The translations under genes were made by a program, and so were the position numbers. The notes under the pieces are model-generated. The model ran no database searches and was not told the origin of the DNA. It saw only the letters and a list, made by a program, of their open reading frames with translations. From Laetiporus sulphureus 93-53 (lineage: Eukaryota > Basidiomycota > Agaricomycetes > Polyporales > Laetiporaceae), in the NCBI RefSeq assembly GCF_001632365.1, contig NW_024468583.1:1-56947 (forward strand): a stretch of 56,947 nt of DNA. Direction: 5' to 3'. Positions 48,385-56,947 of this stretch are shown here, one piece after another; the first letter of the stretch is position 1, and every line of letters begins with the position of its first letter.

Positions 48385-49707
48385 CTATATGCCCTCCTCC
48401 TCGTCTTCGTCTCCGGAGACCTCTGCATTTTCTTGACCAGCCTTGGCCATCAACTGCGCAAGGTCATGCTCCTCGGTCTCTGAGATGGCTTTAGGCTGTC
48501 AAAAGCATCGGAGTCAGTCATAACCATGTCAAATAAGACACGAATGTCTTGCCTTCATCTTGACAACAAGTGATCCACCATTATTTTCGATGGTATTTTG
48601 AATCGATTCGATCGCGCGCTCTAGCCGATCTACTGCGGCGTACTGCACAATGGGCAATTTAGAAGAGCACACGATAGCATACTTGATCTGGCACACCTTG
48701 TCTGTAGCATTAGTACTCAGCACGTAAAGCGGCGGTGCTACAAGTTTCGCCTTGATCGGTACTGCTTCGCTACTCTCGCGTTCGCCAGCACGAAGAGCTT
48801 TCTTGATCGCATCGATCCCGGCAGGCGTATAGCAAGTTAACTCGATGTCCGCACGCAACTTGATCGGCTGAGGAGTCAGACGCCGCGCTATCGTGCTCAT
48901 GAGAAGATTCTTCGTCGATAGTGGGATAGCGTTCGGCAGTGAAGAAAACACTGCCTCTGGCTCCCTGAGCGTACCAAGCATGTGTCAGCGTTGCATTAGG
49001 CAGACGAGAATGGCACTCACGTCAACGCCAACTTGAAGGCATCGTATGGGTGGCCATACTTCTTGCCTAAAGGCCAGGCAATCTGCTCGTATAGCTGCTC
49101 CAAACGCTCCTCTTCATTCGAATCTGTCGGTGGCATCTGCTCGGGAATCTGATCCTCCAGCCCCTCTTTCCTCGCTCTCCTTGCCTTTTTCACTTCTGCG
49201 TTGTTAACGAGCGCATCAGTATCGCCTTGAGCCTCTGATCCGTCGTCATTGACTGAGGGCAACTTGGAAGCAACATGGCGCAAGATTGAGGCCACAGTTT
49301 TAGACTTCGTGTAGCGTTCTTCACATTTAATAATGTCTTCAGGTGATACTCGCCGTTTCGACAGATCAATATAACCTATTGAGACGCATACGATGTGCAG
49401 AGGTTAGAAGGAAAGACGAAGCGTGACGTACCCTTCTCTTTGTCCACCCGCAGGACTACCACAACCTCGTTCCTTCCTACCCGAATCAGTTTTTGTATAG
49501 ACCTGATACGTCTTCGTGAAAGCTCAGAAAGCAAGATCATTCCTTCAATATTGTCATATTCAAGCTTTCATAGATCAGACTTGAAGTATCGAAGCACAGA
49601 ACAAGAGTCCTCACGAGCTTCACATAAGCACCCATTTCCGCAATCTGACGAACTTGCACCATGACAAGTTCGTCAACTTCGGGATATCGTTGCTCGTAGT
49701 ACCGCAT
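48385..49707 (-). CDS. SUI2: Translation initiation factor eIF2 subunit alpha
   Basis: eIF2-alpha is the regulatory subunit of the eIF2-GTP-Met-tRNAi complex. Its phosphorylation by Gcn2-type kinases throttles initiation. Five exons on the minus strand (49707-49615, 49564-49432, 49375-49021, 48964-48553, 48495-48385) give 367 aa. The S1 domain is nearly invariant: [20 protein letters not shown], then [20 protein letters not shown], which holds the regulatory Ser (residue 47 here, Ser51 in yeast numbering). [20 protein letters not shown] follows. The C-terminal domain includes [34 protein letters not shown] and [18 protein letters not shown] with an acidic end. An insertion of about 50 residues follows LRHVASK. 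The last intron uses a GC donor. The start is slightly short of the family. An upstream ATG near 49772 joined through another GC donor (MSGQAQSSIMRYYE) is possible. Confidence 0.95.
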
Positions 49708-49924
49708 GATAGACTAGAATGAGGTAAGATATCCGGTGATTGTGCTTGCAGATTGTGCTTGCCCCGACATCGCATTTCCCACCGTCTCGGCAACTGCCGC
49801 AGCGCGCGGTGGAGTCACGGTGCTATGCTCGTGACTTCTTTTTTTAATTTTTTGAATTCATTTATATACATATATATCCCGAGAATCATTCACCTATGTA
49901 CAGGCATAATGAGAGGGGTCGTAT
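49708..49924. promoter_or_regulatory. eIF2-alpha upstream region and composition boundary
   Basis: The first 120 bases are GC-rich leader and promoter. From about 49838 a T-rich tract and TATATA runs begin the AT-rich right part of the window. Confidence 0.45.
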
Positions 49925-50402
49925 CTATCACTGCAGACATGATACCATTTACCACTGTGAAATATGTTGATTTGATCCTTTGCCTTTAGGAAACAAATTT
50001 GCCAGTGTGACAAATGGTGTTGCATATTCTTACTTAAGGCCTCAAGTTGAAACAGCTATAAATGATGCCACATATTTTGCCTTGGCCTCAAGCCAGAGAT
50101 TTTAAATATTGCATGCAAAATATAACAGGGTTGAGAATAGTACCACAAACTAGCAAAGTTTCCCTCAGAACAAAGCATATAGATGTACATTTGCAACAAT
50201 GCTACATTTTGTATGCAATGTTCAGGATTTGTAGAAGAGGCTTAGTCAAAATATGTGAATATAATTTGAAGCCATTGCAAATCAAGCTTCAAGTTTATAA
50301 TATCCAATGTCATTTGCCACAGTGACAAATTCAGTTTCTAAAGGCAAAGGACCAAAGCAACATATTTCATGGTGATAAATGGCATAATGTCTGCAGTGCA
50401 TA
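49925..50402. repeat. MITE-like element with long imperfect inverted termini
   Basis: The left arm (about 49925-50010) matches the reverse complement of the right arm (about 50315-50402) at roughly 80-85%. Shared blocks include CTGCAGACAT, GAAATATGTTG, TCCTTTGCCTTTAG and AATTTG. Element length is about 480 bp with no coding capacity. Direct target duplications are not clear at either end, so the exact borders are uncertain. Confidence 0.75.
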
Positions 50403-52847
50403 GGTCTGGGTAAGGAGGGTGGGTGTAGGAGATAGGGACACTACGTCCACCTAGTGTTTCTATGGCTTGGCTAGAAAGCTGCTAGCTGGCCAAGCCAAGC
50501 TGAAATTGCCAGAGCCAAGCTGCTCGAGTAATGATGAGTTTAGTGTTGATGAGATTCATACCTGAAATACTCGATAGTGGAGTGGAGCCATCAATAGTGG
50601 GATAGCAGCACTGATAATGTGATTCTCACAACCTCGATAGTGAGATTTGTCACAAATACAGTCCTTGTGACCCTAACCATTCTCATATAAATACCCTAAG
50701 CACCAGCATTAAGCGCTGGACTGGACTATACATCACTTAGTCAGGTATTCAAGTGCACATCTGTATATTAGACGGATGGTGCTGATGCACATAGCATATA
50801 TATTACATATGCTGGTATAGAGGATAGGTTAGAACGGTTGCCTGAAAGGACTAGATCCAACTTATAGTCTCATATCCTCACGTGGTCTCCAACGAGCTAT
50901 GCTGCTATATGGACCTATAGCGGAAAGGTGTCCAACAAGCGTAGAACGAGGGAGAAAGCAGTCACGTGACTAAAAGCCCCTACATGGAATGCGTCACAAA
51001 TGTGCCGATCATACACAATCTGACACAATGGATCGTATCTCGATCATAGTTCTCAAGGGAACCATTGAGTCCTCAAATAGATTGTATCAGCACGTGACTT
51101 ATCAGGATCAACCAGAGATCGATTGACTAGTCACCTATATTGCGGCCCATAATAGTCATGAAGATAGATCTCATAGCATCTATAAGACTGAATCACCAAA
51201 CCCAATCCTAGTCTCATCAGAGACCTGTTGAAGGATCAGAGAAAGGCAGTCTACGCTATCAATATCCCGAAGATACGACGGAATGGCTCCCTAATAGACT
51301 TAGCATATGTGACAACCCGATCCCTGAATAGGATCCTCAATAGGGTTGCATCATTAAGTCTGGGCCATTCCAGAGCTATATTAAGATAGAACATCTGGAT
51401 CATTCACATGCATCACTCGGCGTACACATTACGTACACCTATGATGTCATGAGTCCAGAATGTCTCAAGCACACATCATGTGCAGCTCAGATCCATATGA
51501 CTAAGTCAGAAGTCTTGGATCCAGCTACGAAGATAGAATAGAAGTCAAGAAGTGCGGGGTAACCCCACACTTGTATTAGTCTTGGCCAATATCAAGTTAG
51601 TAAGCCAGAACACTGTCGGCTGTTTCACCGACAGATGGGGATAAGTATTGCTCGGTCAGAATCTCAGATGGAGATATCTTGGAATTCCTCAGTTAAGGGT
51701 ACTCACACCACAAGGCATGGTCCAATAGATACACGTATGTAGTTATATTTAGGTCCTAACTGCGCAAAGGTCATCACAATGTAGTGGCACCATTAGAAGG
51801 TATTTGATGCAGCACCTCGCCATTGTGTACTAAAGATAGGATTCCCATCTGTCCTCGATCTGTGGGTCCACCCACGGTATCAGGGGTCCTCAGATCTATT
51901 ACAGGGATCCTAGTATACAGTGTATTATAATAGTAAGTAGGATAGACGGTATATCAGGGTAATCCCCTGCTTGTATATATATCGCTACCAACTGGGAGTA
52001 GATCCCCAGTTCTATCATACTTCTCCACCTGGGGCTCACTCTTTCTCTGAGTCCTGGAGGGACTGGCTAGCGATCCAGGTCAATGACCATCCGACATAGG
52101 ACTTCAGGCTGCCCAACTGAGGGCCTGCTTGTAGTTGACTCATGAGAGTCATTATCCTGCCACCACCCGCTCAGTCGACATATCATGCTCAACCTCCCCA
52201 AGTTGGTTCTGGATGTTAGAGGTAATTCATGTCTAGTCAGGATCACATTGGTGCCGACACATTAGCTTGTGTTCGGAGGATATTCCTGAGTGATTCGTGA
52301 CATTATGATAAAACTCACAATAAGCGGTCCCTCACCACTTGTCCATTGAAATATATGGCATCCACCCACACGATAGTGGTGTTATCTCTTCACCTGACAT
52401 TCTGTCAGTCGCCAGCACTACCCAATGCTCTGTGACATTGAAGAATAACACTTGGATGCTGTACGGACACCTAAGATCCCTTAGCAAAGGATCTTACTAG
52501 ATCAGACGGGTGTATATAAGCTGTGAATGTGCCATAGGCGTAATCAGTATAAATACATTTAACTCTGGTTTAGGTTCTGTCTTGTATGAAGAGTATCTTC
52601 TCTTTGGTCTTCTTGCAAACAAGAAGCAAGCTTACAAGACCTTAGGACCAGCTACCTATCGAAAGCTTTGTATAATGATATAAATAATATATAAGAATAC
52701 CCTCATCGAATATTATATAAATCATTACAATGAAGATTTTGAATCATCATTGCATTACTCACACACGAATACCGAGTCACTTCATCTACCAAGCAATACT
52801 ACTCAGTAGCTTCATCCACTACACGTATTCATCACTAGTTAACTCTA
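50403..52847. other. AT-rich gene-free region, probable repeat relics
   Basis: Stops occur in all frames every few dozen codons and no protein family is visible. There are local hairpins, for example a GC-rich palindrome at 51554-51572 and a 7-bp-stem hairpin at 51613-51634. The sequence looks like decayed transposon DNA, but I cannot name a family. Confidence 0.4.
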
Positions 52848-53001
52848 TGTCACAGTATGACCCTCCATGCCACATGAAAAACCTAGTATATATAGTTCGA
52901 ACCTAGTGCTAAGCCAAGCTTAGCATTACCAGCCTTTTGGTGAAGTGGTCTATCGTCATAATTGGTATTGGTTCATAGAGATTAGTTCTGGTCCCATGAC
53001 A
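52848..53001. repeat. 5' terminal direct repeat of the TRIM-like element
   Basis: 154 bp, TGTCAC at the start and ATGACA at the end. It contains a TATATATAG box and a tRNA A-box-like stretch (TTGGTGAAGTGGTCTATCG). Confidence 0.85.
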
Positions 53002-53312
53002 AAATGCTAAGCTTATCTAAGGTCACTGGTTTGAACCTCTGGTCTGGCAGACTTATAGTGCAAGTTAGACATGGTTATAAAGGTCATGCAAGTTAGTCAC
53101 GAATAGGCTAAAGATGTCGAATCTTGCAAGTCAGTCATGATCAATGGAAAAGGAGGGTGGTCCCATCCTTTCATGCAAGTTAGTCACTATAGACCCAGAG
53201 AGTTAATGATGTGAACCCCTGACTACAACCAAATAGGGTTCACCAGCTATATACCCTGGTTGAGGTTGGTGCTATATACCTCTCAGGACGATTGGTCTTG
53301 AGAGTGGGGTAG

Positions 53313-53470
53313 TGTCACAGTATGACCCTCCATGTCACATGAAAAACCTAGTATATATATGTAGTCTGAACCTAGTGCTAAGCCAAGCTTAGCATTACCA
53401 GCCTTTTGGTGAAGTGGTCTATCGTCATAATTGGTATTGGTTCATAGGGATTAGTTCTGGTCCCGTGACA
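53313..53470. repeat. 3' terminal direct repeat of the TRIM-like element
   Basis: 158 bp. It differs from the 5' copy mainly by 4 extra bases after the TATATATA run and a few substitutions, so the insertion is not very old. Confidence 0.85.
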
Positions 53471-53475
53471 CTCTA

Positions 53476-56400
53476 ATCCATAAAAAACTATTATGGATCT
53501 TCCAATAGTGCAAAGTGGAGCCGCTATTCCACTTACACCATCTTTTATCAATCATTCCACATCTAAAGTAAAGATGTATTGGCCTATATCTACCATCGGG
53601 CTTTGGGAACAAATCCCACAAAGTGATCAGTGAAGGCTCATAAATGCCTTACAGCAGTACAGACGATGGGCAGGAGAAGGGTACTTCGAACATCAGAGTG
53701 TCAAATTCTTCATCCAACCAGGAGCACTTTGGTATCAGTGGTGACTTCATGAAGTCCACCATGTCACAAAATACCAAGTGTATTATCTAAACTGGTGGGA
53801 CTGGATAAATTTCATCGAAGAAATTATTGTCAACCTCGATGAAAGGCCCGTAACCTGCCTGTCCTTCCACCAAAGAAGGAAGCTGTACTGTAAGGTGCAA
53901 AAAGCGAGACAAAAAGGAGCATATCACGCCTCCGCCTCATAGCATCTATCACTCCCATGTTAGGTCAATTGGAAAATTGACATAAAGGGAAAAAGGAAGA
54001 ATACATGTCTGGCATGACAATCGAATAATTACCCCTCATATGAAAGCAACGGCAGCTTTGAGCGCCATTATGTTAACTTTTAGGTAATGATTGTCGTGAC
54101 TACATCACAGTCGCATCCCTCATGTTTATTACACATGCTCCTCATTATCAAGCAACCTTGACGCTGCAAGATTTAAGAAATTCAGAGTTAAATCACAACT
54201 CTTTTATACGAATTTCTATTGAATCACCCAAGGAATACTAAAGAAAGCAAGACCTTGCGTTCACTCCAGATAGTCAGATGCATATTCCTGGCTATAGAGG
54301 AACAAAGAGCTCGCTATAAGCTTAATTAGTAAAGGGTCCTGGCAGCCTATGTCAATGTCCTTGTCCTTCCAGTAAAGGGACCAATTGAGGATGTCGCTTA
54401 ACTTCAATATAAAATATTCGCAATCCTGTGTTTCGTAAAGCGTATGCTAGTAAGCAACAGAAGCCAGGCTCGAGCAAAATAACCAGTAGCAAAGGTTAAC
54501 TCGAGCCACTGCATCTAAGAAGTATAATGGCAGCTTAGAAGCGCCATTACATTATATCTTCAGCAGTCTAGGTTATATCACAACCATTTCTGTTGCCGTA
54601 CACATATTGGACAACTGTAAAGACATCTTAGGCAGGTTGTATCGAATCAAATGATACACCAATAAACCTCTGCATGATCAATAAAACCAACTGCATATCA
54701 TACAAATCCTCGCAATGAGGGTATATACATGTGACTGGTTAGATCATCTATTAAAGCAGACTTTTACAGTTTATGTCAAAGAGTTATTCTTAGCCACCAT
54801 GATTTAAAGCCAACCACATACAAAGCAAAGTATGTGTGCATAGCTCTAAAATCTGTGATGTCCTGGTCAAATGATCGCAAGGGACCTTTTAGTCACCTAG
54901 GCTTCGAATAAACTCATGTCTAGTCCAATATCAATTAACGAATACACAAAATCTTAGTTAAACATTCGCACAATAATGCTTCGGACTGACAGCAGTTCTT
55001 ACAATAAAAGTATTAGCAATGTTAACAAGAAAATGGATTTACGCCATTACAACAAACCTATAAGCTGTCAAGCCAAGAGATGACTTGCTGGGTCAACTGA
55101 TAATAACCCAGTATCTCTGTGTATAGATTGTAGTACGTACATTGGGATGATCGAGGATATCGATGTGTAGATTGTAGTACATGCAGTGGAACAGTCGATC
55201 AATGATCAATAAAGGCAAAATGGTATAAAGGCGTAATGGAATATCATGAATATTAGAAAGGAAAAGGAGGCACACACTATGCTAGTGTAAAGGGATTTGC
55301 ATAGATCAATTCAAGAGTTAGATCACTTCCTCTCAAAAGAGAATCTCCGGTAACACAGACTTTGTATTCTCAAGGAAGGATAGCAATGCAAGTCATTATA
55401 GATTGCGGTCAAAACCAGAAGACCCTAAAGCAATATAAAATGACATCAAATGGATAATCTGAAGAAGTGCATCTGTTTAAATCACAAACAGATACAAGTT
55501 GAGGTTGTGTAACAACTTGATTTCGAAACAAGTTGACACCATTGACAATCTTAGTCAATGAAAAGAATCGACAGCTATTTAAAAAGCCTTGTAGTCGATC
55601 CATACCTCACCGACGGGGGGTAACTCTGCACCATCGCAAAAGAATAGAAATGCTATACAAAAGTACAAATTTTCTGTGATGTTCAGAAAGTACCTTCGCA
55701 GCAGCAGCAAGCATTTTGTCAAAGCCCTGTCAGCAGAATTAGGCCTAGTTAGCCAATTCACTTATATCATCTATACCGCCTCTCGTGCACTAAAGTCTTC
55801 TTCATTAAAAACAAGGCATGAGCTCAATAGGCAATAAGGGCATGACACAATAACATCAAGTTCCTATGCACTCAATAAAACCTTCATCATTAAAGCAGTA
55901 CTGGCAGCTGAGAGTGCCATTAAAGTACAAAAGCTTTGTATGACTGGTAAAGCATTCTAACATCACAAGGATGGAATACTCCAATAAGAGCATCTTTAGT
56001 CGAAAAGGCATCTGGAGATAATAGGAGATAATCATATAACTCCCAGTAATCAAAACTGCTCATATCACAACAGACACATATATCGACTGGGACACTCGGA
56101 GATATTCACAAGGGTTTTATACGAGACAATACCTTCATTAAATCAATGAATAATGCTGGGGAGCACAAATTCATTCGTTGAGGGAACTTTCATCAAACCA
56201 AGAATATGCTGACCGAACATTCTTGGCAATACTCATGGGAAGATTCTAATCCCTGCGATCGATCACATCACGAAGGATCAGGTCGATCAGCAAAACACAT
56301 CAACTGGCTACATGCGAGTTTAGCCAGTAACTGCTATAAAGCGTGAGTGAAGGTTGAAAGAATTACCTTCATAAGCTCTTGATTATTCAGAGGAAAGGGA

Positions 56401-56947
56401 CACTGCATTAATGCAGATAATAAGTCAATCAGGCATCCAGTGTTCACGGAGATTTGACTCCGCTACAACCGGTAAAAGGCTCTACTATTCCTAACTGGCC
56501 AACGAACTCCTGATAGACAAAAATCAATTATAATTCATTGTCCTTATTACATTGCCACCTATTTGGTACCACCAAAGCATACAAATCATCGCTTGTCTTA
56601 GAGCTTCTCTCACTGCTGCTCACATGATCAGTTCGAACTTGCCTCATGATCGAAGACAATACATCCTTATGTCCCTCTTATAAGTCAAACCTATTTTCCT
56701 GACTGGCTGCTTTAAGCGCCATTGTCATGGTAACACCGGACAAGAGATCAAAGAGACAAAAAGGGATAGTCACGTAGAACGTGCTGCCCTGATCCCCCTG
56801 ATCTCAAAAGTATCCCCCTGAACCCTATGTGGTGCAAGAGCCTGTTGACTTACTGGTCGATGTGGCAGACGCAGGAAGGGGTGAGAGATATATGAAGGAG
56901 CTGGTAAGCTCAGTGAGTGCTACAGGTAGTAGACGAGGAGAAACAAT
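53476..56947. other. AT-rich gene desert at the right edge
   Basis: No gene is supported over 3.5 kb. The only frames above 60 codons have AT-rich random-like composition. A short plus-strand frame open from about 56797 to the edge (containing VDLLVDVADAGRGE) could be the start of something outside the window. The region contains four copies of a short palindromic motif listed separately. Confidence 0.4.
54051..56723. repeat. Recurring imperfect palindrome, four dispersed copies
   Basis: A 19-21-base motif close to GGCAGCTTNNAGCGCCATTA occurs at 54051-54070, 54529-54549, 55903-55922 and 56705-56723, always on the plus strand. Its GGC..GCT / AGCGCC halves are partly self-complementary. Surrounding sequence is not obviously repeated. 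Confidence 0.6.

Larger units (their letters stand above)
52848..53470. mobile_element. Terminal-repeat miniature retroelement (TRIM-like), 623 bp
   Basis: Two direct terminal repeats (52848-53001, 154 bp, and 53313-53470, 158 bp) differ at only a few sites. Each begins TGTCACAG and ends TGACA, giving the TG...CA ends of long terminal repeats. The element is flanked by a perfect 5-bp duplication CTCTA (52843-52847 and 53471-53475). A purine-rich stretch, GAGAGTGGGGTAG, directly precedes the 3' repeat, like a polypurine tract. The 311-bp interior is non-coding and holds four copies of a 13-bp motif close to TGCAAGTTAGTCA. No primer-binding site is recognised. Such elements move using enzymes of a full-length retrotransposon elsewhere in the genome. 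Confidence 0.88.

Noticed and set aside
50648..50998. Possible solo LTR starting TGTCACAAATACAG with an internal TATAAATA
   Set aside because: The 3' end (GTCACA) is not the reverse complement of the start, and no target duplication is seen.
51614..52259. Possible LTR-type element with TGTCGGC ... GCCGACA ends
   Set aside because: The ends are inverted as in an LTR, but the flanking 5 bp (AACAC and CATTA) do not match, and no internal or partner repeat was found.
52900..53060. Genuine tRNA gene
   Set aside because: A- and B-box-like strings occur, but no cloverleaf with paired acceptor and anticodon stems could be formed by eye.
56797..56947. Open frame running off the right edge
   Set aside because: About 50 codons only, in AT-rich repeat-like sequence with a stop just upstream. 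Too short to support as a gene.

Overview
The window is nuclear DNA from a filamentous basidiomycete, most likely an agaricomycete. The main reasons are gene-dense, GC-rich sequence, many short introns of about 48-95 nt with fungal GT(A/G)NGT donors, and a white-collar-1 photoreceptor without a zinc finger. I rebuilt the gene models by hand from reading frames, splice sites and phase. Every model I call confident closes in phase with a product of family-typical length.

Layout: 2.0-4.5 kb (+) Skt5/Chs4 chitin-synthase activator with a CaaX tail; 4.9-6.6 (+) zinc-dependent MDR alcohol dehydrogenase; 6.9-8.55 (-) CAP-Gly protein; 8.6-10.6 (-) tandem-BTB protein; 10.8-11.5 (+) dynactin p27 (DCTN6); 12.0-12.8 (-) ribosomal protein uL16/RPL10; 13.65-14.06 (+) small Cys-rich-tail protein; 14.65-16.75 (+) disordered unknown protein; 20.2-23.7 (+) Ams2/Spt21-type histone-gene regulator, enclosed by a diverged inverted duplication (about 18.06-19.74 and 24.58-26.22) that carries two intact copies of an unknown 144-aa gene; 26.9-29.2 (-) ferric reductase; 31.8-33.4 (-) class II fructose-bisphosphate aldolase; 34.4-37.0 (+) WC-1; 37.5-39.2 (-) mitochondrial PDH-type kinase; 41.3-43.0 (-) Fus3/Kss1-type MAP kinase; 43.4-45.8 (+) CCCH zinc-finger protein; 46.1-48.3 (+) NOC4; 48.4-49.7 (-) eIF2-alpha.

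From about 49.8 kb to the end, composition shifts sharply to AT-rich, gene-poor sequence. It holds a hairpin-like inverted-repeat element, a miniature terminal-repeat (TRIM-like) element with a perfect 5-bp target duplication, and a recurring short palindromic motif. No credible gene was found there.

The genes are mostly unrelated housekeeping and signalling genes, not a cluster. The most notable points are a 12-nt plus 6-nt microexon pair in aldolase, a GC-AG intron in eIF2-alpha, a CAP-Gly domain split by an insertion, the inverted duplication around the Spt21-like gene (one copy has lost its TATA box), and the TRIM. I saw no convincing wholly new multi-gene system.
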